Below are positions 27,144 through 35,171 of a DNA stretch of 54,622 nucleotides, piece after piece. A program made the position numbers and the translations under genes. The notes beneath the pieces are model-generated. The model ran no database searches. It was given only the letters and a program-made list of their open reading frames with translations, and was not told the DNA's origin. The stretch covers positions 1-54,622 of the forward strand of contig JACNKX010000060.1 in NCBI GenBank assembly GCA_014381825.1, read 5' to 3'. The first letter of the stretch is position 1; each line of letters starts with the position of its first letter. This DNA is from Planctomycetota bacterium. Its GTDB lineage: Bacteria > Planctomycetota > Planctomycetia > Pirellulales > Pirellulaceae.

Positions 27144-28442
27144 TTACGCCAACAGCTCTTTCCGCACTCTTCCATCCTTCACGATCTCAATCGGTCGCTC
27201 GCCAGGAGCAATGAGTTCCTTGTCGCCGACAATGCCAAGGCAATGGTAGATCGTCGTTGCCCAGTCTTCGACGTTCAGCATGTTCTCGTTGGGTTCGGCA
27301 CCAATGGCGTCGGACGAACCGTAAACCGTGCCTTGCTTGATGCCGCCTCCGGCCAGCACGACGCTGAACACTTTCGGCCAGTGATCGCGACCGGCGTTGC
27401 CATTGATCTTCGGACTGCGCCCGAACTCGCTGCAGATCGAAATCAATGTCGAATCGAGCAGGCCGCGGCGGTCGAGGTCGCGGATCAACGCGGCAAAGCC
27501 TTGATCGAACGCTGGCACTTGGCTCTTGATGCTGCCTTCGATGTTGCCGTGCATGTCCCATCCGCCATAAGTCAGGGTGACAAACCTCGACCCCGCTTCC
27601 ACCAACCGCCGGGCCAGCAACAGCCTGGCCCCGGCCGTGTTCCGGCCATATTCGTCGCGCAACTTCGGATCTTCCTTGTTCAAGTCGAATGCCCCTTGTG
27701 CCTCCGGCGAACTGATCATGCTGTATGCCCGCTCATAGAAGGAGTCCAAGGCGACGAGCGAGTCGTCCTTTTCCTTAGAGCGAAAGCGATCGTTGACGAT
27801 GTCCAGCACTCGACGCCGCGTGGCAAAGCGATCACCGTCAATGCCCGGCGGAAGATTCAAGTCGCGTACCTTGAAACCGCCACTGGCCGGATCGGAACCG
27901 AGACTGAACGGAGCGTACGACGCACTCAAGTAGCCAGTCCCCGCGAACTGGTTCGGTTGGCCGGGAATGCAGATGTACTGCGGCACGTTGTTGCGCGGGC
28001 CGAACTCATGAGTCACGATGCTTCCCATGCTCGGGAACTGCAGAATCGGGCTGGGACGATAGCCGGTAAACATGTTATGCGTGCCGCGCTCATGAGCCGC
28101 TTCGCCGTGACTCATCGAACGGCAGATCGTGATCTTGTCCATGATCTGCGAGGTTTGCTTCCATGCTTCGTTCACACGCACGCCACTCACGTTCGTCTCG
28201 ATACTATTCATCGGTCCGCGATACTCGATCGGCGCGACGGGCTTCGGGTCGAAGGTTTCTTGATGGCACATGCCACCCGGCATGAAGATAAAAATCACGC
28301 TTTTGGCTGTGCCTTCCTTGCTCTCGTAGAACTTGGGAGCGGCCTGGGCCTCGCGGAGTTTCAAGAAGTCGCCCAGCGTCAATCCAAGTCCACCCAGCAT
28401 TCCAACGTACAAAGCATCACGGCGAGTCAGGTGGTGAGTCAT
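27144..28442 (-). CDS. DUF1501 protein, paralogue 4
   Basis: The 432-aa protein has a weak Tat-like leader (LTRRDALYVGMLGGLG). Core features are IFIFMPGGMCHQETFDPKP, the AAHERGTHNMFTG segment, EYGRNTAGARLLLARRLVEAG, CSEFGRSP and GRDHWPKVF. The serine in EFGRSP replaces the usual threonine. GGAG stands eight bases before the ATG. The gene heads a same-strand run with the PSD1 gene 45 bp downstream, so the two are probably one operon. Confidence 0.88.
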   Translation of the reverse strand: MTHHLTRRDALYVGMLGGLGLTLGDFLKLREAQAAPKFYESKEGTAKSVIFIFMPGGMCHQETFDPKPVAPIEYRGPMNSIETNVSGVRVNEAWKQTSQIMDKITICRSMSHGEAAHERGTHNMFTGYRPSPILQFPSMGSIVTHEFGPRNNVPQYICIPGQPNQFAGTGYLSASYAPFSLGSDPASGGFKVRDLNLPPGIDGDRFATRRRVLDIVNDRFRSKEKDDSLVALDSFYERAYSMISSPEAQGAFDLNKEDPKLRDEYGRNTAGARLLLARRLVEAGSRFVTLTYGGWDMHGNIEGSIKSQVPAFDQGFAALIRDLDRRGLLDSTLISICSEFGRSPKINGNAGRDHWPKVFSVVLAGGGIKQGTVYGSSDAIGAEPNENMLNVEDWATTIYHCLGIVGDKELIAPGERPIEIVKDGRVRKELLA

Positions 28443-28537
28443 GTCACTTCTCCTTGGTGAGAGTGCCCCGCTGGCGTTTAGCGAGACGATCGAAGGTGTG
28501 TTTTGCGAAGGAGGGAATTGTCGTTAAAGGGTTAAAT

Positions 28538-28589
28538 GTTGTGGATCGCTCCGTGATCCAAACGTCCTGTTCGCGGAGCGAACAACGAC
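28538..28589. repeat. GTTCGCTCCGCGAAC-type palindrome, copy 2 (one arm decayed)
   Basis: The right arm (28569-28589) and loop CAAACGTCCT are identical to copy 1, while the left arm (28538-28558) has about four substitutions. The last base of the right arm is the final base of the TAG stop codon of the downstream minus-strand gene, so the insertion touches that gene's end. Confidence 0.85.
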
Positions 28590-29935
28590 TAAACTAGTTC
28601 TGCGATGGGGTTCTTCTCGACCAACCTTTGTGGTCGACCGGCCTGATCGGCGATTGGTTTCGAGTTGGGATCGATCCCAAGGTTGCGGTACAGCGTGGCG
28701 ATGATCTCTTGAAAGTGGACCGGGCGGTGTTCGGCAAACTCGCCTAGTCGGTTCGTCGCACCGATCACTTGCCCGGTCTTCATCCCGCCACCGGCGAGAA
28801 TCGCACTGCTCACTCTCGGCCAGTGATCGCGGCCCGCATTTTTGTTGATCTGCGGCGTGCGACCGAACTCACCCCAAGCAACGACCGTCACGTCGTCGAG
28901 CATGCCGCGAGATTCGAGATCTTCGATGAGAGCACTCAGGCACTGATCGAGCTTTCCGCCGTGATCGCGCACAAGGTCGAAGTTCTGGCCGTGGCTGTCC
29001 CATCGTCCGTAACTCAGCGACACGCAGCGGACACCGGCTTCGATGAGTCGCCTTGCCAGTAACAGTTGTTCGTTGACCGTCGGTGCTCCGTCGTATTGGT
29101 ACTTGTACGGTTTGCCATCGCCGTAGCGTTCGCGGACCTGCGGGTCTTCCTTCGACAGATCAAGCGCATTTAGCAGTTTGCTACTCGTTAACACGTTGAA
29201 CGCTTGCTCGGTGAAAGTGTCGACGCCACCCATCAATCCACTCGTGTCAACTTCGCTGCGGAACCGGTCGAAGCTGGATCGGAGTTCTTGGCGATCGTCG
29301 AGCCTATCAACCGCGATGCCGTTCAGCTTCATGTTTGCCAAACCCGGTCCATCCGGCTTGAAGCAACCGAACGCCGGGCCGAGAAAGCCCGGCGAGCCGG
29401 GATCGGACCACGGCGCGTGACTTGTCTTGTCGGCCAGGCCAACGAATCCGGGAACGGAAGGATCGACCAGCCCCTGGACTTTCACAGCGACCGCGCCGAC
29501 GCTCGGTCGGCCACCGAGAAACTGCAGTTCGCGCGCGGGCCATCCCGTCATGCACTGCCACGCGTCGTGACCACCGACCGAGCCGACGACCGAACGAACA
29601 ATCGCGAAGCGGTCCACCGCCGCCGCGATCCGCGGGAAGACTTCGCCGATTTGAATGCCTGGGACCTTGGTGTTGATCGGCTTGAACTCGCCTCGAATCT
29701 CGATCGGTGCTTCAGGCTTCAAGTCCCACATATCTTGATGAGACGGACCGCCACCGAGAAAAATATTGATGACCGCCTTGTGCGAGTTTGACGTCTGTGC
29801 CTGACTCTCAGCTCGCAACACATCCGCCAAGCTCAACGACGTCGCTCCCATACCGAGAGCACCGATGCGCAGGAAACCGCGGCGGGAGACCCGGTCACAA
29901 AAGCCTTTGGCGGGTTTTCCGAGGATGCTCAACAT
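28589..29935 (-). CDS. DUF1501 protein, paralogue 5
   Basis: The 448-aa protein has the clearest Tat signal of the set (VSRRGFLRIGALGMG). It contains INIFLGGGPSHQDMWDLKP, GDGKPYKYQYDG, NEQLLLARRLIEAGVRCVSL, WGEFGRTP and GRDHWPRVS. I chose the start at 29935 because GGAG lies 10 bases upstream, MLSILG matches paralogue 2, and a promoter-like site ending near 30038 would lie inside any longer reading frame. The gene is monocistronic and its promoter resembles that of the radical SAM-selD operon, which suggests shared regulation. Confidence 0.88.
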   Translation of the reverse strand: MLSILGKPAKGFCDRVSRRGFLRIGALGMGATSLSLADVLRAESQAQTSNSHKAVINIFLGGGPSHQDMWDLKPEAPIEIRGEFKPINTKVPGIQIGEVFPRIAAAVDRFAIVRSVVGSVGGHDAWQCMTGWPARELQFLGGRPSVGAVAVKVQGLVDPSVPGFVGLADKTSHAPWSDPGSPGFLGPAFGCFKPDGPGLANMKLNGIAVDRLDDRQELRSSFDRFRSEVDTSGLMGGVDTFTEQAFNVLTSSKLLNALDLSKEDPQVRERYGDGKPYKYQYDGAPTVNEQLLLARRLIEAGVRCVSLSYGRWDSHGQNFDLVRDHGGKLDQCLSALIEDLESRGMLDDVTVVAWGEFGRTPQINKNAGRDHWPRVSSAILAGGGMKTGQVIGATNRLGEFAEHRPVHFQEIIATLYRNLGIDPNSKPIADQAGRPQRLVEKNPIAELV

Positions 29936-30022
29936 GACTGCATCTCCGATCGTTTGGCGAGAAGGAACTAAGGCGGGATGGTGTGGCGCGGAGGTCGTTC
30001 CATTAATTGGCAGTGGATATAG

Positions 30023-30073
30023 CGATATAATGACCTTGACATCCACATTATCGGTGCGACAATAGATTGTCAA
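30023..30073 (-). promoter_or_regulatory. Promoter-like site upstream of DUF1501 paralogue 5
   Basis: On the minus strand TTGACA (30073-30068) is followed after 17 bp by TAATGT (30050-30045), then GGATGTCAAGGTC and GATATAAT-like sequence. The arrangement and the GATGTCAAGGTC tract match the site at 34366-34419. Predicted start of transcription is near 30038, about 100 nt before the gene. The conserved tract downstream of the -10 could be an operator for a common regulator. Confidence 0.55.
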
Positions 30074-30105
30074 CCACAGAATCTAGTTGGAGAAGCGAAA
30101 AAAGG

Positions 30106-30157
30106 GTCGCTGTTCGTTCCGCGAGCGGTGCGTTTCGTTTACGGAGCGAACGACGAC
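30106..30157. repeat. GTTCGCTCCGCGAAC-type palindrome, copy 3 (diverged)
   Basis: Arms 30106-30126 and 30137-30157 keep the 21-10-21 layout of copies 1 and 2 with several mismatches. It lies in the 439-bp gene-free stretch 29936-30374, which otherwise holds the promoter-like site at 30023-30073 and nothing else that I recognise. Confidence 0.7.
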
Positions 30158-30374
30158 TAACGCCCGAAACGGAATACCCGCAGTAACGATTCGCGATTCT
30201 TTCCGCTACGCGATTGCTTCGTGAGTTGCGCGGACTCAGCGTCTAGGAGAGACGCCGTGATATGACTGCATCATTCTCACGCTGAGAACGCTCGACAAAC
30301 AAACCGACCAGCACTTTCAAGCGGAAGAAGAACTAATCTCCCGCGTGGTGCAAGTTTGCAACCGATGCGACCAA

Positions 30375-30818
30375 TTAGTCTTCAGCACCGATATCTTCGT
30401 TATAGACTTGCAGCAGCAGCGCGTTCTCCGCTTCTTCGTGAGCCAAAAAGCGGTGCATGAACTCATCGAACAGTTGGGTTAGCTGAGCCCACCAAGGCCC
30501 GATTTCGGAAGAGCTGTCCGCGTGTTGCTGCAATTCGTCGAGCTGGGCGGCCAACTCTAGATGCTGTTGCAAGAGTAACTTCGCACGGTCCGAAAATCGC
30601 GGAGCCAGCTCGATCGCTTCCTCGAAATAGCCACCCTGCTCTTCGTGGTCGAAATGTTGCTTTACGTGCGAGGACAGTTCGACCGTTAGCGCTGCGATAA
30701 CTTGTGGCGTTGCTTGTCGGGCCAGCAACGTCTCGCGAACGGAGTCAAAAATATGTCGCAGTTGAGCATGCTCGTGGACGATCGATTCTTTGTCGGATTG
30801 GACGCGGTCGGACTTCAT
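30375..30818 (-). CDS. Hemerythrin HHE-domain protein
   Basis: The 147-aa cytoplasmic protein is a four-helix hemerythrin-like di-iron protein. Candidate ligands are His in HEHAQL (helix 1), HFDHEE (helix 2), QQHLEL (helix 3) and HRFLAHEEAEN (helix 4), an arrangement close to the HHE consensus. Such proteins bind oxygen or nitric oxide, sense iron or oxygen, or repair Fe-S centres. It is the last gene of a four-gene operon, with AAAGGAG nine bases before the ATG and 26 bp after the flavoprotein stop. With a radical SAM enzyme and SelD in the same operon, protection or sensing under low oxygen or nitrosative stress is a reasonable guess. Confidence 0.85.
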   Translation of the reverse strand: MKSDRVQSDKESIVHEHAQLRHIFDSVRETLLARQATPQVIAALTVELSSHVKQHFDHEEQGGYFEEAIELAPRFSDRAKLLLQQHLELAAQLDELQQHADSSSEIGPWWAQLTQLFDEFMHRFLAHEEAENALLLQVYNEDIGAED

Positions 30819-30844
30819 GTTTGGCTCCTTTATGAGGAGGTGGG

Positions 30845-32122
30845 TTACACGGCTCGTCGCGTCAGCGATTCAGTTTCCGCATGCAGCGGTTGAGGCGCCG
30901 GTGTCATTTCCGCGAGAGAGTTTAAGAACGCCGTCATGTCCTTGCCAACGACGTCGCCGACCAAGCAGTCGATCAACGCCGCACGCTGCTCAGGGAATCT
31001 TTGTGCGAACTTGTGGAAGCTGAACGAGGGATCGTAGAAAGCCCGGATGAGTCGATGGATCACCTCAATACCTTCCCACAACAGCGGCACGAACTTTCCC
31101 AACCGTTCCGCGGAAACGTCGTCGGCTTCCAATGCATCGTGAATACACTGAGCCGCTAGTTCGCCGGATGCTAACGCGAGGAAGAGGCCCGACGAATAGA
31201 TCGGATCGAGGAACCCAGCCGCATCTCCGACCATGACCCAGCCATTGCCGACGACCTGACGATTCAAATAGGCGAGACGACGAAGGCCACGTAACGGGCC
31301 TAGCGGGCCGGCATCGGCTAACCATGACGAAAGCGCCTCACACTGCTCCACTTCGCGCGGAAACACGTCTTCGTACCGGTTGCTGTCCCTAAACAGATAT
31401 TCCGGCGAAGCGACAACGCCAACACTTACCATGTCGTTGGCGAGCGGGATGTACCAGAACCAGCCACGATGCGGAATCATGAACACGGTCGTCTCACCCG
31501 CGTCGATCCCCGTACCACGATGACCGCCCTCGTAGTACGTCCAGATCGAGGCTTTGTCGAGCCCCGGCACGTCGGTCTTCAGATTCAGTTGCTGGCCGAT
31601 GATGGTCGCTCGTCCCGAGGCATCGATGACGACGCGAGCCGCAATGTCTTCCGATTGTTGACCGTCTGATTGGGCTCGCACGCCTACGGCGCCTTCGTCG
31701 TCGAAGATCACGTTGTTCACTTTAGTCGCGGAGCGGATCTCGACGCCAGCATCTCTCGCGTTGTCTTGGCATAACTGGTCAAACTCGCCCCGCTCGACTT
31801 GCCATGTCGTTGCACGTTCGCCTTCGATCGTCTCTGAAAAATAGAACGGTGTCGCATCCTTTCCCGAGGGAGGTATGAAACGCACGCTGTGCTTGACGGG
31901 AAAGTGTGAGGCACGCAGCTTGGGCAGTAGACCCAGGTGATCAAACGTATCGTGCGTGTGCGGGATCAGAGACTCGCCGATGTGATAACGAGGAAAGGTC
32001 GAGCTTTCCAAGACAAGGCAACGGTGGCCTTGCCTTTGTAGCAAAGTCGCCGCGGTCGTTCCGGCAGGGCCGCCACCAATGACAACGACGTCGTAAGATG
32101 ATTTCGATGGTGAGGCGATCAT
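30845..32122 (-). CDS. Geranylgeranyl-reductase/halogenase-like FAD-dependent oxidoreductase
   Basis: The 425-aa protein opens with an FAD-binding Rossmann motif (VVVIGGGPAGTTAA, residues about 10-23), followed by EsSTFPRYHIGESL, the segment typical of the geranylgeranyl reductase/tryptophan halogenase superfamily. A second FAD motif, WVMVGDAAGFLDP, is near residue 293. The halogenase Lys/WxWxIP set is not complete; WFWYIPL near 222 is similar. It could be a reductase of polyprenyl groups or a redox flavoenzyme for a small molecule. AAAGGAG lies eight bases before the ATG. It is the third gene of the radical SAM-selD operon, 32 bp after selD. No selenocysteine or paired cysteine motif is evident in it. 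Confidence 0.82.
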   Translation of the reverse strand: MIASPSKSSYDVVVIGGGPAGTTAATLLQRQGHRCLVLESSTFPRYHIGESLIPHTHDTFDHLGLLPKLRASHFPVKHSVRFIPPSGKDATPFYFSETIEGERATTWQVERGEFDQLCQDNARDAGVEIRSATKVNNVIFDDEGAVGVRAQSDGQQSEDIAARVVIDASGRATIIGQQLNLKTDVPGLDKASIWTYYEGGHRGTGIDAGETTVFMIPHRGWFWYIPLANDMVSVGVVASPEYLFRDSNRYEDVFPREVEQCEALSSWLADAGPLGPLRGLRRLAYLNRQVVGNGWVMVGDAAGFLDPIYSSGLFLALASGELAAQCIHDALEADDVSAERLGKFVPLLWEGIEVIHRLIRAFYDPSFSFHKFAQRFPEQRAALIDCLVGDVVGKDMTAFLNSLAEMTPAPQPLHAETESLTRRAV

Positions 32123-32154
32123 GGTCGTACTCCTTTTCCAGTGTTTGGATTACT

Positions 32155-33216
32155 TCACGTTCCGCCACGTAGAATCAGCCATTCTGTTTGCCTTGGCAGC
32201 ACGGAACCCACGATGCGCGCGGAGTGCGATCCCGCCGCTTGGACATCGTGGACAACGGAGTCGGCCTTTTCAGCCGGAACGCTGATCAGCAAGCCGCCCG
32301 ATGTTTGCGCGTCGAAAGCAAGTTCCATGCAAACGGCGTCCGGTTTGCCCTCGACCCTCATCAGTGTCTCAGCAAACTGACGGTTCGATGCGCTGGCTCG
32401 AGTCTTGAATCCTTGTTCGACCAACGTTTCAGCACCGGGTAGGATCGGGATATTGTCCAATTCCAACACGACGGTCACGCCACTTGCCTGAGCCATTTCG
32501 GCAGCGTGAATGGCTAATCCGAATCCGGTGATGTCAGTGGCCGCGCGAGCTTCTGCATGACGAGCCGCATCGCGACCGATGACATTCAATTGGATCATGC
32601 TTTCGATTGCGGCGGCCAGAGTCGCATCGGGACAGCGGCCCGCTTTGTAAGCTGTCGTCACGAATCCCGTGCCCAGTGGTTTGGTCAGGACCAAGAGGTC
32701 ACTGGGCCGGGCGTTGCGATTGGTCATCAACTGCTCTGGCGTCACGACGCCGGTGACCGACAAGCCGTACTTGATTTCTGTATCGCGAACGGTGTGGCCG
32801 CCGACGATCACCGCTCCAGCTTGTAGCACTCTCTCCGCGCCACCGCGGAGGATTTCGCCAAGTACGTCGAGTCCGAGTTGATCGTCCGGAAAGCCGACGA
32901 TGTTCAACGCGGTGATGGGATTGCCACCCATCGCATAGATGTCGCTGAGCGAGTTCGTCGCCGCGATCTGTCCGAATACAAAGGGATCGTCAACGAGCGG
33001 TGGAAAGAAGTCTACCGATTGCGCAATCAACAGATCGTCTCGCAGCCGATACACCCCCGCATCGCTGGCACCATCCGCACCGATTAGCAGATTCGGATCA
33101 TCGAATTCCGGCAAGCCGCGCACGACCTGCGCGATCCCAGCGACGGGCAACTTGCCCGCTCACCCAGCACAGCTCGCGTAGTCGACCAGCCGTTTCTTGC
33201 GTCCAAAGAGACTCAT
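32155..33216 (-). CDS. selD: Selenide, water dikinase; selenoprotein with in-frame TGA (Sec19)
   Basis: SelD makes selenophosphate from selenide and ATP for selenocysteine and selenouridine synthesis. From the ATG at 33216 the translation runs MSLFGRKKRLVDY, then ASCAG, TGA, AGK, then continues into the full SelD sequence: DPNLLIG, DAGVYRL, SVDFFPPLVDDPF, IAATNSLSDIYAMGG, GGHTV, KPLGTGF and TDITGFGLAIH. The TGA at 33162-33160 is codon 19 and falls exactly at the catalytic Cys/Sec site, with Lys three residues later as in E. coli Cys17-x-x-Lys20. Total length with Sec is 353 aa, normal for the family. An ordinary ORF caller would start after the TGA at a TTG (33150) and lose the active site. 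The start overlaps the radical SAM stop (ATGA). selA, selB, selC and mnmH are not in this window and must exist elsewhere if Sec is inserted. Confidence 0.9.
33144..33162 (-). promoter_or_regulatory. selD: Candidate SECIS hairpin directly after the Sec UGA
   Basis: One base after the UGA (33162-33160) the mRNA can form CGGGC-AAGUU-GCCCG (33158-33144), a perfect 5-bp stem with a loop containing GU, the feature bacterial SelB recognises in fdhF-type elements. It is closer to the UGA and shorter than the E. coli element, so additional pairing around the UGA may extend it. Assignment rests on position and shape only. Confidence 0.5.
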
Positions 33217-34349
33217 GTTACGCTCAATTCAACTGTTGGAATTTGGCCGGGCTGATACACGCAATCCGGCTCGCCTGCTAATGGATCGCCGGTCACCGCG
33301 TAGGCGCGGCTACGGCTGCCGCCGCAAACATAACGATACTCACAGATGCCACAATCATCGGTGAACTGGTCGGGGTCGCGAAGGGCCAAGAAAGTTGGAT
33401 GGTTCTGATAGATGTCGACTACCGAGTCGTTCGGAAAGCGTCCGCACACCAACGGTAAGAAGCCAGCTGGTAGTATCTCGCCGGTATGGCTGACGAACAT
33501 GATGCCGTTGCCGTCGCGAACGCCCAACGGTGCTCGATGACTGGGCCCGCGCTCGCCGTGGGGCGGAGCGGAATCCTTCCTCACAGTCGGCCCGGCCCGT
33601 GGATTACCGTGGCGCTGCAAGACAAAACGCCGGTAGTGCGGAGCTTCGGTCGTCTTAATGCCGTAGGGCTGTCGACCGGCTTGAATCCATAATCGTTCGA
33701 ATGCTTCTTCGTACTGCTCCGGCGAGATCCGCTCTTCGTCAATCCCACGTCCAACTGGAATCAAGAAGAAGACCGACCACATGGCGATGCCTTGCGTGGA
33801 AAGCAGTGTCGCCATGTCTTCGATCTGGTGGAAGTTGCGCTGCGTGATCGTGGTGTTGATCTGTACGCCAAGACCCAGCTTTCGTGCGTCGATCAACATC
33901 CGTATCGTGCGGTCGAAGCTACCTTCCCAACCACGAAAGGCATCGTGTGTCTTCGTGTCCGGGCCATCCAGACTGATCCCCAACATGCGGACTCCCGCAT
34001 CCTTGGCCTTCTGCAAAGCTTCCTTCGTTGCCAGCGGAGTCGCCGATGGGGTCAATGCGACCTGCAAGCCAGCCGCGACCGCGTGACGAATTAATTCGAA
34101 GATGTCACTCCGCTTCAACGGGTCGCCCCCGGTTAGCACCAAGTTCGGTTTGCGAGGGAATGTTGCGACTTGGTCGATCAATGCCTTCGATTGCTGGGTG
34201 GTCAATTGGTCCGGATGAGCTGTCTCTCGCGCCGAGGCTCGGCAGTGCTTGCACACCAAATCGCACGCGGTCGTCAGTTCGTAGTAGAACATCAGCGGAT
34301 TGATTGCAAAGTCGGCAGGCGTGCATGGCGAATGAAGCATGATTCTCAT
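33213..34349 (-). CDS. Radical SAM/SPASM protein (TIGR04053-like)
   Basis: The 378-aa protein contains the CDLVCKHC cluster motif (CxxxCxxC) for the SAM-cleaving 4Fe-4S centre, LTGGDPLKR, and a C-terminal SPASM-type cysteine set (CGICEYRYVCGGSRSRAYA, then a final Cys in EPDCVY) for an auxiliary cluster. The GNGIMFVSHTGEILPAGFLPL stretch is typical of the TIGR04053 family, which is related to heme d1/heme b maturases (NirJ/AhbC/AhbD). Its product is unknown. The ATG at 34349 is preferred over a TTG at 34367. The stop overlaps the selD start by four bases, giving translational coupling. First gene of the operon, with a promoter-like site just upstream. Confidence 0.88.
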   Translation of the reverse strand: MRIMLHSPCTPADFAINPLMFYYELTTACDLVCKHCRASARETAHPDQLTTQQSKALIDQVATFPRKPNLVLTGGDPLKRSDIFELIRHAVAAGLQVALTPSATPLATKEALQKAKDAGVRMLGISLDGPDTKTHDAFRGWEGSFDRTIRMLIDARKLGLGVQINTTITQRNFHQIEDMATLLSTQGIAMWSVFFLIPVGRGIDEERISPEQYEEAFERLWIQAGRQPYGIKTTEAPHYRRFVLQRHGNPRAGPTVRKDSAPPHGERGPSHRAPLGVRDGNGIMFVSHTGEILPAGFLPLVCGRFPNDSVVDIYQNHPTFLALRDPDQFTDDCGICEYRYVCGGSRSRAYAVTGDPLAGEPDCVYQPGQIPTVELSVT

Positions 34350-34365
34350 GGGCAAAAGTACAATC

Positions 34366-34419
34366 AATGATATCTGGACCTTGACATCTACAATTAAGGT
34401 ACATAACCTAGTTTGTCAA
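34366..34419 (-). promoter_or_regulatory. Promoter-like site of the radical SAM-selD operon
   Basis: Minus strand: TTGACA (34419-34414), a 17-bp spacer, TAATTG (34396-34391), then TAGATGTCAAGGTC and GATATC. The downstream tract and flanks are shared with 30023-30073, so the two form a pair in direct orientation. Predicted start of transcription is around 34384, leaving a 5' leader of about 35 nt. Confidence 0.6.
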
Positions 34420-34437
34420 GAGCGGATGGCGAGTACC

Positions 34438-34455
34438 CGAACTCGTGAGAGTTCG
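34438..34455. repeat. GAACTC-type dispersed hairpin
   Basis: CGAACTC-GTGA-GAGTTCG forms a 7-bp stem. It is the same family as 18696-18715 and 46043-46062, and lies between the operon promoter and the left end of the IS derivative. Confidence 0.7.
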
Positions 34456-34521
34456 CCGTGCTATTTGCCACGGCATTCTGGAGGTTTCTGCGCGAGTTCT
34501 CGGCGCTGGACTGATCCCTTA

Positions 34522-35078
34522 GGGTCAAAAGAGTCCGACCGGGAATTTTGTTCATTGAAAATGTAGTTTTAGCGCGAGTTCACACCCGGAAACTCGGACG
34601 AGATCAGGGGTAATGTGGTTTCGAAGCAACCGAATCAGTCAGTCGTTGGCGATTGAGACGTCGTCGGCACAGACCGCCGAGCCGCTCGCGGCATTCCACC
34701 TTCCCGGCGATCTGTTCGATTTCCTCTCCGGAATCGATGATTTTGCTTTCCAGACCCTGGTGATTTCGTTCACGATGATAGTGCGCTAGATACTCGCGAA
34801 CAACGTTTCGCCATGAGTTCTCGCCGAAGAAGATCCTATTCTCCAAGCATTCGGATTTGATGCTTCTCATGAAACGTTCCGGATGACCGCTTCGTCGATT
34901 CAACCAAGTTCGACCGTCACTGCGCAGCTATCCTGCCCGGATCGTGGCGCTTGTGCGTTCTGTATCATCCATACAAGGGTGAGATGCCCGATCGAAGTCG
35001 GTCGAAATCCACGCGATGCTCGACGGCGGAAGTCCAGCAACCATCGACATTTGAAGGTCGGCGGACTTTTTTGACCCT
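34522..35078 (-). mobile_element. Internally deleted IS derivative with both terminal repeats
   Basis: The ends read GGGTCAAAAGAGTCCG (34522 onward) and, on the other strand from 35078, GGGTCAAAAAAGTCCG, which differ at one of 16 positions. Inside, 35078-34880 is the left-end leader found also at 22593-22834, joined directly to the 3' end of the integrase gene. The middle of the transposase is deleted, leaving a 557-bp non-autonomous element. Immediate flanks show no clear target duplication longer than 2-3 bp. Confidence 0.75.
34604..34880 (-). pseudogene. Transposase/integrase C-terminal fragment
   Basis: The reading frame ERFMRSIKSECLENRIFF, YLAHYHRERNHQGLE and VECRERLGG matches the last part of an rve-type integrase, including the catalytic Glu region of the DDE domain (RSIKSECL). 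The preceding domains are absent because of the internal deletion in the element. Not expected to be active. Confidence 0.8.
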
Positions 35079-35171
35079 ACGAGCTGTTGGACACATGATC
35101 GGCCTGCCGCGCTCGGGAACGTCGCAGTTTCCGTATCATCGGATACCTAAGGAGCGCGACTTGAAGCGACG

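Noticed and set aside
27243-28460. 405-aa frame antisense to DUF1501 paralogue 4
   Set aside because: Shadow frame; the minus strand encodes the full DUF1501 protein with a ribosome site.
30262-30360. Plus-strand peptide resembling a hemerythrin helix (DQHFQAEEELISRV)
   Set aside because: Short, with a stop just upstream, and it runs into the antisense of the real hemerythrin gene. It could be a decayed fragment, but the match is too short to support.
22593-35078. Composite transposon carrying 22.6-35 kb
   Set aside because: Both flanking IS copies are defective, one lacks an end, and the genes between are ordinary planctomycete families.
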